A stretch of DNA of 64,000 nt, taken from positions 62,001 to 126,000 of the forward strand of contig JALHQO010000011.1 in assembly GCA_022841905.1 (NCBI GenBank), written 5' to 3'. Of this stretch, positions 9,683 through 18,795 are shown piece by piece. Source of the stretch: Hyphomonadaceae bacterium (GTDB lineage Bacteria; Pseudomonadota; Alphaproteobacteria; Caulobacterales; Aquidulcibacteraceae). The notes under the pieces were generated by a model that saw only the letters and a program-made list of their open reading frames with translations, had not been told where the DNA came from and searched no databases. The position numbers were made by a program, and so were the translations under genes. Position 1 is the stretch's first letter. Each line of letters begins with the position of its first letter.

Positions 9683-10591
9683 TTACCTCTCCTTCGGATC
9701 AAGCGCGTCGCGCAGGCCGTCGCCCAGGAAGTTGAGCGCCAGCAGCGTGACCAGCATGGTGACGGCAGGCGCAAACAGCATCCAAGGCGCCTGGATCATC
9801 TGGCGCGAGCCGTCGGAAATCAGCCGGCCGAGCGAGGTCAGTGGCTCCTGCACGCCCAAGCCGATGAACGACAGGAAACTCTCAGCCAGAATGATGACGG
9901 GGATATTCAAAGTCGCAAACACGACGACCGGCCCGAGAACGTTCGGCACGATATGGCGGAAGACGATTTCCATGGGCTTTGCGCCTGAAGCGCGCGCCGC
10001 TTCGACGAATTCCTTGCGCCGCAGCGAGATCGTCTGGCCGCGAACGATGCGCGCCATGGTCAGCCATTCGACCGCTCCGATGGCGGCAAAAATCCACATC
10101 AGCTTCACGACCGGATCGGGTGTGTTCACCACGGTCATCAGCACAATGACGAAAAACACGAACGGGATGGCGTAGAGCACATCGACGATGCGCATCATCA
10201 CGTCGTCGACGATGCCGCCAAAAAAGCCGGCGACAGCGCCCCAGGTGACGCCAATGGTGAGCGCCACAACGGTCGCGGCGAGGCCGACGAGCAGCGAGAT
10301 GCGCAGACCAAAGATCAGTCGCGCCACCATGTCGCGGCCTTCAGTGTCGGTGCCGAGAATGTGCCAGTTGGCTGTGGTCGGCGCGATGCCGACGCTGTCG
10401 CGGAAGATGTCGTCGATCTTGTGGACCCAGAGCATCGGGCCGAAGGCGGCGATCAGAACGAGAATGGCGACCACGTAGAGGCTCACCACCGCCGCCGGAT
10501 TGCGCATGAGGCGCCGGCGCGCATCCTCCCAGAGGGAGCGGCCGCGAATGCCCTTCGATACGGGAACATCGTCGAGAAGAATATCGGTCAT
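9683..10591 (-). CDS. oppC: Peptide ABC transporter permease OppC-like
   Basis: 302 aa. An inner-membrane permease of the BPD_transp_1 fold with about six membrane spans, the first at residues 33-55, and the OppC-type N-terminal extension before it. The EAA loop that docks the ATPase is present (EFVEAARASGAKPMEIVFRHIVPNV-like). It overlaps the oppB stop by 4 nt (ATGA), showing translational coupling. The ATPase partners OppD and OppF are not encoded nearby. Confidence 0.93.
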   Translation of the reverse strand: MTDILLDDVPVSKGIRGRSLWEDARRRLMRNPAAVVSLYVVAILVLIAAFGPMLWVHKIDDIFRDSVGIAPTTANWHILGTDTEGRDMVARLIFGLRISLLVGLAATVVALTIGVTWGAVAGFFGGIVDDVMMRIVDVLYAIPFVFFVIVLMTVVNTPDPVVKLMWIFAAIGAVEWLTMARIVRGQTISLRRKEFVEAARASGAKPMEIVFRHIVPNVLGPVVVFATLNIPVIILAESFLSFIGLGVQEPLTSLGRLISDGSRQMIQAPWMLFAPAVTMLVTLLALNFLGDGLRDALDPKER

Positions 10592-11535
10592 GCCGTGCGC
10601 GTCCGCGGGTCGAGCACGCGGTACATCAGGTCCGCGGCGAGGTTCATCAGGATGATTAGGAACGAGTAGATCAGCACCACGCCCATCACGAGCGTGTAGT
10701 CGCGCTGCTGAGCGGCGTAGACGAATTGCTTGCCGATGCCGGGCAGCTGGTAAACCGTCTCGATCACGAACGAGCCGGCCATGACGCCCGCAAGCGCCGG
10801 GCCGACGTAAGAAACCACAGGCAAAATCGCGATCGGCAGCGCGTGGCGCCAGATCACTTGCGCCTCTGGCAAGCCTTTGGCGCGGGCGGTGCGGATGGCG
10901 TTGGAGCGCATCGCTTCAATCATCGAGGCGCGCATCAGGCGCGAGACGATGGCGATCAACGGCAGCGACAAAGTCACGATCGGCAGAATGAGGTAAGCGA
11001 GGCCGAACTCGTCGCGATAAAGGCCCTGGCTTGGAAACCAACCGAGTTGCACGCCAAACAGCAGCTGCATAACAGGCCCGACAACCAGCGGCGGCAAACA
11101 CACCCCGGCAATCGCGAGCGCCATGACGGCGTAATCTTGAATCTTGTTTTGCCGGAGCGCGGCCATCACGCCGAGGCCGCCGCCAACCAACAGCGCCAAC
11201 GCCATCGCGCCCAGGCCTAGAAGCGCGCTGGTTGGCGCGCCTTCGGCGATGATCTCGATGACGTTCTTATCCTTGTAGGTCATCGATGGGCCGAAATCGC
11301 CGCGTATCAATCCGCCGCCTTCGTCCGAACCAAAGATGTAACGGGCGAGCTGTTCGCCCACCGGCAGATCGAGACCGAACTTGGCTTGCATGCGCTGTTC
11401 GATTTCAGGCGGCAGCTGGCGTTCGAGCGTGAACGGCCCGCCGGGCGCGGCCTTCATCAGAAGAAACGCAGCCGCAACGATCGCGAGCAAAGTTGGAATT
11501 GCGACGAGGATGCGCCGAACGGCGAGAGCTAACAT
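10588..11535 (-). CDS. oppB: Peptide ABC transporter permease OppB-like
   Basis: 315 aa. The channel partner of OppC, with about six spans. The N-terminus (LALAVRRILVAIPTLLAI) and the large periplasmic loop (FGLDLPVGEQLARYI) are typical of OppB/DppB. The EAA loop is NAIRTARAKGLPEAQVIWRHALP. ATG 11535 is preferred; the frame stays open 63 nt further, but with charged, Cys-rich sequence unlike a permease N-terminus. First gene of the oppBCA operon, divergent from a DUF442 gene. Confidence 0.92.
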   Translation of the reverse strand: MLALAVRRILVAIPTLLAIVAAAFLLMKAAPGGPFTLERQLPPEIEQRMQAKFGLDLPVGEQLARYIFGSDEGGGLIRGDFGPSMTYKDKNVIEIIAEGAPTSALLGLGAMALALLVGGGLGVMAALRQNKIQDYAVMALAIAGVCLPPLVVGPVMQLLFGVQLGWFPSQGLYRDEFGLAYLILPIVTLSLPLIAIVSRLMRASMIEAMRSNAIRTARAKGLPEAQVIWRHALPIAILPVVSYVGPALAGVMAGSFVIETVYQLPGIGKQFVYAAQQRDYTLVMGVVLIYSFLIILMNLAADLMYRVLDPRTRTA

Positions 11536-11620
11536 TCGTGCGTATTCCGTGGCGCCGACGCAGCGGCCAAATCGCGCGCAACCTTGCTTCCTCGGCAAGG
11601 CATGTCAACGTGGGCTCATC

Positions 11621-12055
11621 ATGTCAGAGTTCCACGCCGTCACGCCCGACTTTTCAGTCGCCGCTCAGATCAGCATCGAAGACGTCGCGCGCGCGGCGGA
11701 CGCCGGCTTCCGCACCATTGTCGTCAATCGTCCGGAGGGCGAAGACGCGGGCCAGCCGACCCACGCCGAGCTTAAGGCCGCAGCCGAGGCGGCTGGGCTG
11801 AAATTCGTCTCCCTGCCCTATACCGGCCAGACCCCGCCTGGCGTGGTCGCTGAGACAGCTCAACTGCTGGCTGAGACGAACGGTCCTATTTTGGCCTATT
11901 GCCGGACCGGCAAGCGGTCGATTATGGCTTGGGCCCTTGCTGAGGCCCTCACCGGGAGCCGCACCCCAGACGAAATAATCGCCTTAGCTTCCAAGGCAGG
12001 TTACGATCTGGCTGGGGCTCGGGGGGCCTTGGACACTTTAGCGCCGAAATCCTAG
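11621..12055 (+). CDS. DUF442 / TIGR01244 phosphatase- or sulfurtransferase-like protein
   Basis: 144 aa, cytosolic. The family is a dual-specificity-phosphatase/rhodanese-like fold, often found as a domain of Blh-type proteins linked to sulfide detoxification. Seen: DFSVAAQI near the N-terminus, the strand VVNRPEGED, and an active-site loop CRTGKRS with Cys94 (C-X4-R) in the position expected for the family. ATG 11621 gives the family start; the longer open frame is antisense to oppB. Its TAG overlaps, in CTAG, the stop of a possible small gene on the other strand. Confidence 0.82.
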   Translation: MSEFHAVTPDFSVAAQISIEDVARAADAGFRTIVVNRPEGEDAGQPTHAELKAAAEAAGLKFVSLPYTGQTPPGVVAETAQLLAETNGPILAYCRTGKRSIMAWALAEALTGSRTPDEIIALASKAGYDLAGARGALDTLAPKS

Positions 12056-12171
12056 CCGACAGGCGTCAGCAGTAGCCAAGCCGTCTTTAGCAAGACGATC
12101 AGGGACAGGGCGACAAGCACCGTGCGCACGCGATCCAACGCGAACAGACAAATGTTTAAGGCGGCGTCCAT
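12052..12171 (-). CDS. Possible small membrane protein (39 aa)
   Basis: A 39-codon frame with ATG at 12171. GAGGGG lies 4 nt upstream of the ATG. The product has a charged centre (LDRVRT) followed by a hydrophobic helix of about 20 residues (VLVALSLIVLLKTAWLLL), long enough to span the membrane. Its TAG shares CTAG with the stop of the convergent DUF442 gene, a pattern repeated at five other convergent pairs here. It fills an otherwise empty gap. Unknown function; coding status is inference. Confidence 0.45.
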   Translation of the reverse strand: MDAALNICLFALDRVRTVLVALSLIVLLKTAWLLLTPVG

Positions 12172-12209
12172 GGCGCCCCTCAAAGCAATCCTCGGGCCGG
12201 TCTGAACCG

Positions 12210-13169
12210 ATGACCGATGTAACGCCTCGCGTGTTTCAGACCTCCGGCAAGGTCTGGCTCAAGGACTTTGAGTTCGGGCTGACCGGCCTGACGGTGCGCA
12301 AGACCGGCGCGCGCGTCCCGTATTCACCATCGGTGCTGAAGCAGGTCTATGCGTGGTTCGCGTACTTCTTTTCGGCGCAGCGCATTGAGCCAGCGACGCC
12401 GCATTTCACCATTACGTTTTCGCCCGAGCGTGCGCGGCCTTGGTATTTGATCTGGGCCGTGTCGCGGGCGGCGGGCGCAAAATACGTAAAGGATGCAGCG
12501 CTGGCCGACGTGGTGATGCAGTTCGAGGACGCCACCTACAGCCCCAACGATCCGCCGACGCGGATCAAGGCGGGCGCGAAATTGGTGAATTTCGGGGCGC
12601 GCGATGTTTCAAAGACGAACGTCTCCCGCGCCAGCGCCGCGGCTTTTGGTCATCCGCTCGCGATAGACCCGACCACGCATATCGGGCCCGCGGTCGAGAA
12701 ATCGGAGATTAACGCAGCCCATGATGGGCGCATCGTACAGTGCCCGACCCAGCCCATTCCGGGGCGCGTCTATCAGCGCGTGATCGATAACCGGATGGCC
12801 TCCAATCCGGACCTGGTCGAAGATCTGCGCACCTGCACGGTCGGCGGCAAGGCGGTCTGTGTGTTTCTGAAACGCCGGCAAGTAACCAAGCGCTTCCTCA
12901 ATACGAACACCGATGTGCAATTGGCGCGGCCCGAGGACGTCTTTTCTCCGGCCGAGCTTGAGCAGATCAGCGCGTTCACGCGGGAGATTGGCTTGGATTG
13001 GGGCGGCGTGGACGTGTTGCGCGAACGGACCGACGGTTCGCTGCATATCGTCGACGCCAACAAGACCGACATGGGCCCACCCATCGGCTTGAACCTCCCC
13101 GACAAGATCATCGCCACGTGCATGCTGGCGCAGGCGTTCCGCACTTTCGTGCGCGGGCCACGCGCCTAA
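12210..13169 (+). CDS. ATP-grasp-like protein of unknown function
   Basis: 319 aa, no signal peptide. The C-terminal third (Asp263 onward: DWGGVDVLRERTDGSLHIVDANKTDMGPP) resembles the nucleotide/metal-binding end of ATP-grasp ligases, with Asp and Asn where the Mg-binding acidic residue and Asn are expected. The N-terminal half does not match a family I recognise. The MBL hydrolase starts 12 nt downstream, so the two are probably one transcript. An ATP-dependent ligase or a glycan/peptide-modifying enzyme is possible; the substrate cannot be read from the sequence. Confidence 0.6.
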   Translation: MTDVTPRVFQTSGKVWLKDFEFGLTGLTVRKTGARVPYSPSVLKQVYAWFAYFFSAQRIEPATPHFTITFSPERARPWYLIWAVSRAAGAKYVKDAALADVVMQFEDATYSPNDPPTRIKAGAKLVNFGARDVSKTNVSRASAAAFGHPLAIDPTTHIGPAVEKSEINAAHDGRIVQCPTQPIPGRVYQRVIDNRMASNPDLVEDLRTCTVGGKAVCVFLKRRQVTKRFLNTNTDVQLARPEDVFSPAELEQISAFTREIGLDWGGVDVLRERTDGSLHIVDANKTDMGPPIGLNLPDKIIATCMLAQAFRTFVRGPRA

Positions 13170-13181
13170 GGGCAGCGACAC

Positions 13182-14090
13182 ATGGCGTATAAAATCCCGT
13201 TCGTGCGCGACATGGACTTTGTCTATGAGGAAGCACAGCCCGTTAGCCCGCTGATCCGGCGCCTCGTGGCGAACAATCCGGGGCCGTTCACGTTCAGAGG
13301 CACTGGCGTCTACATTATCGGCCATGGAGACGTGGCGATCATCGATCCCGGTCCCGACGACGAGGCGCACATCGAAGCGCTGCTGCGCGCGGTCGAGGGC
13401 GAGCGCGTCACGCACATTCTCGTCACCCACCGCCACATGGATCACAGCCCCGCTGCGCATCCTTTGGCGGCGCGCACTGGCGCTAAGGTCTATTCAAGCA
13501 CCATCCCGCCGAAGCCGAGCGATTGCGACACGCTGCGGCTGGAAGCGTCCGACGATCACCTGTTTCAGCCAGACATCGATGTCGCCGACGGCGATCGCTT
13601 CTCGGGGCCGGGTTGGACGATCGAAGCGGTGTTCACGCCGGGCCATACGACCAATCACATGGCCTATGCCCTCATTGAAGAGAACGCGCTCTTCCCCGGC
13701 GATCACATCATGGGCTGGTCCACGACGGTCATCGGCCCGCCGGATGGCGACATGACCGCCTATTTCGAGAGCCTCGAAAAAGTCCGCGACCGCGATTTCA
13801 CCACGCTCTGGCCGACGCACGGCCCGCCCGTCCGCGACGTGCGCCCGTTCGTGCAAGCCTTCATCGATCACCGCCGCGAGCGCGAAGCGCAGATCATCGC
13901 GCAGATGCAAGCCGGCAAAACCTCGATCAAGGACATGGTCAGCGTGATCTATGCCGACGTCGATAAACGTCTGCATCCGGCCGCGTGCCATAGCGTGCTC
14001 GCGCACATGATCCGGCTGGTGCAACTGGGCCAAGTCGAGTGCATGGGCGGCCCGCCGTGCGTTGATAGCCTCTACGCGCTGAAGGGCTGA
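13182..14090 (+). CDS. MBL-fold metallo-hydrolase
   Basis: 302 aa. The zinc site THRHMDHSP gives His83, His85, Asp87 and His88. A further His lies in GHTTNH near residue 157, and the bridging Asp in FPGDHIMGW near 180. A winged-helix-like C-terminal tail (residues 230-300) matches the LACTB2-type branch of the superfamily, which includes nucleases and thioesterases. Cytosolic. It follows the ATP-grasp-like gene closely and is followed by a hairpin, so the pair forms a two-gene unit. Confidence 0.85.
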   Translation: MAYKIPFVRDMDFVYEEAQPVSPLIRRLVANNPGPFTFRGTGVYIIGHGDVAIIDPGPDDEAHIEALLRAVEGERVTHILVTHRHMDHSPAAHPLAARTGAKVYSSTIPPKPSDCDTLRLEASDDHLFQPDIDVADGDRFSGPGWTIEAVFTPGHTTNHMAYALIEENALFPGDHIMGWSTTVIGPPDGDMTAYFESLEKVRDRDFTTLWPTHGPPVRDVRPFVQAFIDHRREREAQIIAQMQAGKTSIKDMVSVIYADVDKRLHPAACHSVLAHMIRLVQLGQVECMGGPPCVDSLYALKG

Positions 14091-14098
14091 ACGCACGA

Positions 14099-14127
14099 AA
14101 GCGGCCCAGGCGAGGCCCGGGCCGCTT
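14099..14127 (+). terminator. Hairpin terminator after the MBL gene
   Basis: Perfect 9-bp arms (AAGCGGCCC and GGGCCGCTT) with an 11-nt loop begin 8 nt after the stop. There is only a short TTATT tail, so termination may be partial. Confidence 0.6.
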
Positions 14128-14177
14128 ATTGGCGTCGACCTAGTCCATGAGGGTGTGGACGGGGGCAAGTACCTCAG

Positions 14178-14220
14178 AGTCTGCGGTCGTTTGGAGCAAT
14201 GAACGCCGCTTCCGCAGACT
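14178..14220. repeat. 9-bp inverted repeat between convergent genes
   Basis: AGTCTGCGG and CCGCAGACT are separated by 25 nt in the gap between the MBL gene and the acyl-CoA ligase, 13 nt past the ligase stop. It could act as an mRNA 3' stem for the ligase. No T-run follows on either strand. Confidence 0.45.
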
Positions 14221-14232
14221 GGTTCCCATGCC

Positions 14233-15891
14233 CTATTCAGCCGCTTGCGTGCTGGGCAGCCTGTAGTCCTTGAACGTTTCGCGCAGCGCCAGCTTGTTGA
14301 TCTTGCCGGTGGCGCCGAGCGGGATTTTTTCGGTCAGCACGACGTCATCGGGCATCCACCACTTGGCGATTTTGCCATCGAGAAATGCGAGCAATTGCTC
14401 CTTGGTGGGCTGCGCGCCGGGCTTGGGCTCGATGATGAGCAGCGGGCGCTCGTCCCACTTGGGATGCGCCACACCGATGACCGCCGCATTGGCCACGCCT
14501 TCGGCGCCGACAGCGATGTTTTCGATATCGATCGAGCTGATCCATTCGCCGCCAGATTTGATCACGTCCTTGGCGCGATCGGTGATCTGCATGATGCCGA
14601 GTTCATCGAGCGTGGCGACATCGCCGGTGTCGAAGAAGCCGCAGGCCTCCAGGCACTCGCCGCGCTCGTTCTTTGCGCCGGCATTCTTGAAATAAGAGCG
14701 CGCCACGGCGGGGCCGCGCACCAGCAAGCGCCCGAACGCTTTGCCGTCATGCGGTTTCTCACGGCCCTCATCATCGACGATCTTCATATCGACTGTGAAC
14801 AGAGCCCGGCCTTGCTTGAGCTTGGCCTTGATCTGGCTTTCTTCATCGCTCGCGTAGTGCTCGGGCAGCAGCTTGCCGATGGTGCCGATCGGGCTCATCT
14901 CGGTCATGCCCCAGGCATGGATGACCTCGACGCCGTAATCCTGCTCGAACGCACGCAGCACACGCTCCGGCACAGCCGAGCCGCCAATGGCGACGCGCTT
15001 CAGTGTGGAGAGCTTCAGCTTGTTTTCCTGCATGTAGTTCAAGAGCATCAGCCACACCGTCGGCACAGCCGCGGTGAACGTCACCTTCTCGCCTTCGAGC
15101 AATTCATAGACGCTCTGCCCGTCGAGCTTGGCGCCCGGCATCACAAGCTTTGCGCCGCACATCGGCGCGACGAAGGCGATCGCCCACGCATTGGCGTGGA
15201 ACATCGGCACGACCGGCAGCACGACATCGTTGGCGCCGGCCCCGAAGCAATCGGTCTGATTGGCGGCCATGGCGTGAATGACATTGGAGCGGTGCGAGTA
15301 GAGCACGCCCTTGGGATCGCCAGTTGTGCCGGAGGTGTAGCAAAGGCCGCAGGCGGTGTTTTCATCGAACCCGCCCCAGCGCGCATCATATGGCTGGCCG
15401 GCAATGAAATCCTCAAACGCGACGACATGGGTGGAATTGAGCTTGGGCGCGTGGTCGCGATCGGTCAGCGAAACATACGTCTTCACCGTCGTCAGAAGCG
15501 GCGCGATTTTGTCGACGATTGGCGCGAAGGTGGTGTCGAAGAACAGTATCTGGTCTTCGGCGTGATTGATGATCCAGGCGATTTGTTCGGGAAAGAGGCG
15601 CGGGTTCACCGTGTGCAGCACAGCGCCCATGCCCATGGCGCCATACCAAACTTCCATGTGGCGCTCAGTGTTCCAGGCCAGCGTGGCCACCCGATCGCCA
15701 AGCCGCACGCCATGGCCCTGCAGCGCGTTGGTCACCTGCTTGGCGCGCTTCCAGATCGCCTCATACGTGGTGCGCGTGAGCTGACCGCTCTCGACATTGC
15801 GGGTCACCACTTCGCGGTGGGAAAAATTCTTCGCTGCGTGATCGAGGATCCGATCGACCGTCAACGGCCATTCCTGCATGAGCCCAAGCAC
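14233..15891 (-). CDS. Acyl-CoA synthetase (AMP-forming), AlkK-like
   Basis: 552 aa, ANL superfamily. Activates a fatty or other carboxylic acid to its CoA thioester through an acyl-AMP. Seen: the ATP-binding loop YTSGTTGDPKG at residues 185-195, AWGMTEMSP in the middle, and TGDVATLD followed by ITDRAKDVIKSGGEWIS, with the hinge and catalytic Lys region near the C-terminus (GATGKINK). The N-terminus (MQEWPLTVDRILDHAAKNF) is typical of medium-chain AlkK-like ligases. GTG 15891 has GGGAGG 6 nt upstream. Chain-length preference cannot be read. Confidence 0.9.
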   Translation of the reverse strand: MLGLMQEWPLTVDRILDHAAKNFSHREVVTRNVESGQLTRTTYEAIWKRAKQVTNALQGHGVRLGDRVATLAWNTERHMEVWYGAMGMGAVLHTVNPRLFPEQIAWIINHAEDQILFFDTTFAPIVDKIAPLLTTVKTYVSLTDRDHAPKLNSTHVVAFEDFIAGQPYDARWGGFDENTACGLCYTSGTTGDPKGVLYSHRSNVIHAMAANQTDCFGAGANDVVLPVVPMFHANAWAIAFVAPMCGAKLVMPGAKLDGQSVYELLEGEKVTFTAAVPTVWLMLLNYMQENKLKLSTLKRVAIGGSAVPERVLRAFEQDYGVEVIHAWGMTEMSPIGTIGKLLPEHYASDEESQIKAKLKQGRALFTVDMKIVDDEGREKPHDGKAFGRLLVRGPAVARSYFKNAGAKNERGECLEACGFFDTGDVATLDELGIMQITDRAKDVIKSGGEWISSIDIENIAVGAEGVANAAVIGVAHPKWDERPLLIIEPKPGAQPTKEQLLAFLDGKIAKWWMPDDVVLTEKIPLGATGKINKLALRETFKDYRLPSTQAAE

Positions 15892-15972
15892 GCGCGCCTC
15901 CCGATTTATCTCGTTGGGGCCGAGTTAAGCGGAGATTGTGCGGCGCCGCAAATGCCGCGTCAGCGCAGCCGA

Positions 15973-16332
15973 TCAGGCGGCGTTGGCGTTGCGGACCTGA
16001 GACGCGGTTTCCGTCGGCGGAAAGGCCGCTTCGAGGCGAGCCAGCAAGGCGCGCGCATCCTCGCTGGCGATCGGCCGCCAGGTCACCTGAAGCGCACGGC
16101 CGAACTCAGCCGGTGCGGCCAGTTCCTGATAGATCGGGCGCACCACGCACTGACGCGCCGGCGGCCAGAGCGAAGCGATGAGCGCGGTGAGCCTGAGGGG
16201 CAAGGCGTTGCGGTTGAGCGTGCCCTCATTGGGCTCGTCCACGGCGGGAACCAGCCGCCGCTCGTGCTTGGGCGCGCTCGGCGGCGCGGCGCGTAAGGCC
16301 AGTGCCGCTACGGCGATGTCGATGACGCGCAA
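15973..16332 (-). CDS. Hypothetical protein (119 aa)
   Basis: A 119-aa frame with TTG start and GGGAGG 5 nt upstream, which supports the unusual start. No signal peptide, no membrane span, no motif I recognise; the C-terminal half is helical and Ala/Arg-rich (ASEDARALLARLEAAF). It is divergent from the lipoprotein gene at 16420. Real coding is likely from the ribosome binding site, but the function is unknown. Confidence 0.55.
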   Translation of the reverse strand: MRVIDIAVAALALRAAPPSAPKHERRLVPAVDEPNEGTLNRNALPLRLTALIASLWPPARQCVVRPIYQELAAPAEFGRALQVTWRPIASEDARALLARLEAAFPPTETASQVRNANAA

Positions 16333-16419
16333 AGCTGCCTCCCTGCCCCAGCGTTCCGCGATTCGGCTTACCCAAACCGTAAACGCGGCGGCTATGGTGT
16401 CGCCGTTTAGGAGGACGCG

Positions 16420-16899
16420 ATGCAGTGGCGGGTTTTAGCGGTTGCGGCATGTGTGTGGATCGCCGGTTGCGCGCGCGAGCCACAAGCGCCGGTTAGTTTC
16501 GGCCCCGACGCGGAGGCGATCATTGCGGCCGCAAGCGAATTCAATGAGGCAAGCGCCGCGCGCGACGTGGAGCGCTTGATGGCGCTCTACCATTCGAGCG
16601 CCATCATGATCAGCCCGAACGGCCAATGGATGAACCCTGGCGACATTCGCCGCTACTACGAGGCCATGGCCGCCGACCCGAGCGCCCGTCTGACCGTCGA
16701 GCACGCCAGCGTGACTCAAGTCGCCGCGACCGATGGGCTCGCCTATTCCGCCGGCGGCTACAGCGAAATCCACGCCGCCAGCGAAATCGGCCAAGTGCGG
16801 ATCAGCGATGGCCAAGCCGTGCGCGTCTGGAGGCGAGAGGACGGCGCCTGGCGGATCGTGGTCGAAACCCGAACGCCGCAGAGCGTACGCGTGAACTAG
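16420..16899 (+). CDS. Lipoprotein with SnoaL/NTF2-like domain (DUF4440-type)
   Basis: 159 aa. The signal peptide ends in a lipobox, Ile-Ala-Gly-Cys17, so the mature protein is lipid-anchored. Residues 30-155 show the NTF2-like pattern: helical start ([19 protein letters not shown]), [22 protein letters not shown], and a terminal strand ([16 protein letters not shown]). Such domains bind small hydrophobic ligands or act as scaffolds. Its TAG shares CTAG with the convergent pdxH stop. Confidence 0.78.
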   Translation: MQWRVLAVAACVWIAGCAREPQAPVSFGPDAEAIIAAASEFNEASAARDVERLMALYHSSAIMISPNGQWMNPGDIRRYYEAMAADPSARLTVEHASVTQVAATDGLAYSAGGYSEIHAASEIGQVRISDGQAVRVWRREDGAWRIVVETRTPQSVRVN

Positions 16900-17561
16900 G
16901 GATAGAGTCGCGCTTTGCTCCAGGGCGCGCTGACGGCATCACGCGTGAATGTCAGCCGGTCGTGCAAGCGAAACGGGCGGTCGCGCCAAAACTCGATCGC
17001 CAGCGGCGCGATGCGCCAGCCGCGCCAATGCGGCGGGCGCGGCACTTCGCCGACGCCGTATTTCAGTGCGAACTCGGCAATGCGCTTTTCGAGCGCCAGC
17101 CGATCCGGCAGCGGCCGCGACTGGTCGCTGGCCCAGGCGCCCAGCCGCGCGCCGCGGTCGCGGCTTTGAAAATAGGCGTCGGCCTCCGCCTCGCTGACCG
17201 GCTCGATCAGGCCACGCACGCGGACCTGACGCCGGATGCTCTTCCAGTGCATGACGAACGCCGCGCGTGGATTGGCTTCAAGTTGCCGACCCTTGGCGCT
17301 TTCGGCGTTGGAATAGAAAACAAAGCCCCGCTCGTCGAAATCCTTCAGGAGCACCATGCGGACATCGGGGAAGCCCTCGGCGTCGGCGGTGGCGAGCGCC
17401 ATGCCGTTGGGGTCATTGGGCTCCTTCTCACGGGCGTCTTTGAACCAGCGCTCGAACAGCGCCAGCGGCTCGCTTTCGGCGAACAGCGCCGCATCGTCCG
17501 GCGGCGGCGGCGCGTTCGGATCGTAGCGGGGTGAAGGCGGGATGAGATCGTCGCCGGACAA
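16896..17561 (-). CDS. pdxH: Pyridoxamine 5'-phosphate oxidase
   Basis: 221 aa, FMN-dependent. Oxidises pyridoxine or pyridoxamine 5'-phosphate to pyridoxal 5'-phosphate in the cytosol. Family markers: [43 protein letters not shown], the RQVRVRG strand, and the C-terminal [17 protein letters not shown] followed by RLHDR. The last residues form the PNPO dimerisation end. Divergent from aroC with 50 nt between starts. Confidence 0.95.
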   Translation of the reverse strand: MSGDDLIPPSPRYDPNAPPPPDDAALFAESEPLALFERWFKDAREKEPNDPNGMALATADAEGFPDVRMVLLKDFDERGFVFYSNAESAKGRQLEANPRAAFVMHWKSIRRQVRVRGLIEPVSEAEADAYFQSRDRGARLGAWASDQSRPLPDRLALEKRIAEFALKYGVGEVPRPPHWRGWRIAPLAIEFWRDRPFRLHDRLTFTRDAVSAPWSKARLYP

Positions 17562-17611
17562 GGAATCGTGCTCCCCTTCTGGATGCGTTCGATATAAGCC
17601 CTTGAAGCGCC

Positions 17612-18703
17612 ATGTCCCACAACACGTTCGGCCACCTTTTCCGTGTCACCACCTGGGGCGAGAGCCATGGGGCGGCCTTGGGCTGCGTGGTGGACGGCTG
17701 CCCGCCCGGATTGCCGCTCACGGCGGCGGACATTCAGTATTGGCTGAACAGGCGCAAACCGGGCACCAGCCGTTTCGTCACGCAGCGGCGCGAGGCCGAT
17801 GAGGTGAAAATCCTCTCCGGCGTGTTCGAGGATGACCGCACCGAAGGTCAAATCACCACCGGCGCGCCGATCTCGCTGATCATCGAAAACACCGATCAGC
17901 GCAGCAAAGATTACGACGATATCCGCGATCTCTATCGCCCCGGCCACGCCGACTACACCTATGACGCCAAATACGGCATGCGCGATTATCGCGGCGGCGG
18001 GCGGTCTTCGGCGCGCGAGACAGCTGCACGCGTGGCGGCAGGCGCGGTGGCGCGGCGGCTGCTGACGGACGTGACCATCCGCGCGGCGGTGGTGCAGATC
18101 GGCAAGGTCGCGATTGATCGCGCCAAGTGGAATTGGGACGAGACGGAGAACAATCCGTTCTGGTGCCCCGACGCTGACACGGCGAAGCTCTGGGAAGCGC
18201 TGTTGGACGACGCGCGCAAGGATGGCAATTCGGTCGGCGCCATCGTCGAAGTGGAAGCAACCGGCGTGCCCGCAGGCTGGGGCGCGCCGATTTATGGCAA
18301 ACTCGACGCGGAACTCGCCGGCGCGCTCATGAGCATCAATGCGGTGAAAGGCGTCGAGATCGGCGCCGGTTTCGCAACGGCCGGGCTGACGGGCGTCGAA
18401 AACGCTGACGAGATGCGCGCGGGCGCTGACCGCAAACCAGTGTTCTTGAGCAATGCGGCGGGCGGCGTGATTGGCGGCATTTCCACCGGCCAGCCGATCG
18501 TGGCCCGCATCGCCATCAAGCCCACCTCTTCAATCCTGACCCCGCGCCGCACCATCGATCGCGACGGGCAGAACGCTGAGATCAGCACCAAAGGCCGACA
18601 CGACCCATGCGTCGGCATACGCGGCGCGCCGGTGGCCGAAGCGATGATGGCGTGCGTGCTCGCGGACGCGATGCTGCGGCACAGAGGTCAGACGGGGCGC
18701 TAG
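17612..18703 (+). CDS. aroC: Chorismate synthase
   Basis: 363 aa. Forms chorismate from 5-enolpyruvylshikimate 3-phosphate with reduced FMN, last step of the shikimate pathway. The three family signatures are clear: [18 protein letters not shown] near the start, the GRSSARET segment near residue 130, and [19 protein letters not shown] near the C-terminus. Normal length. Alone on its strand; the AbgT gene follows after 92 nt with its own ribosome binding site. Confidence 0.97.
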   Translation: MSHNTFGHLFRVTTWGESHGAALGCVVDGCPPGLPLTAADIQYWLNRRKPGTSRFVTQRREADEVKILSGVFEDDRTEGQITTGAPISLIIENTDQRSKDYDDIRDLYRPGHADYTYDAKYGMRDYRGGGRSSARETAARVAAGAVARRLLTDVTIRAAVVQIGKVAIDRAKWNWDETENNPFWCPDADTAKLWEALLDDARKDGNSVGAIVEVEATGVPAGWGAPIYGKLDAELAGALMSINAVKGVEIGAGFATAGLTGVENADEMRAGADRKPVFLSNAAGGVIGGISTGQPIVARIAIKPTSSILTPRRTIDRDGQNAEISTKGRHDPCVGIRGAPVAEAMMACVLADAMLRHRGQTGR

Positions 18704-18795
18704 CGCTTCAAGGGTTGCCTCTCCTGGATTTTGCCGCCATTCGCTTATCCCAAGGGACGGTGCGCGCGGGAACTCGCGCTCATGGGAGATGAGGC

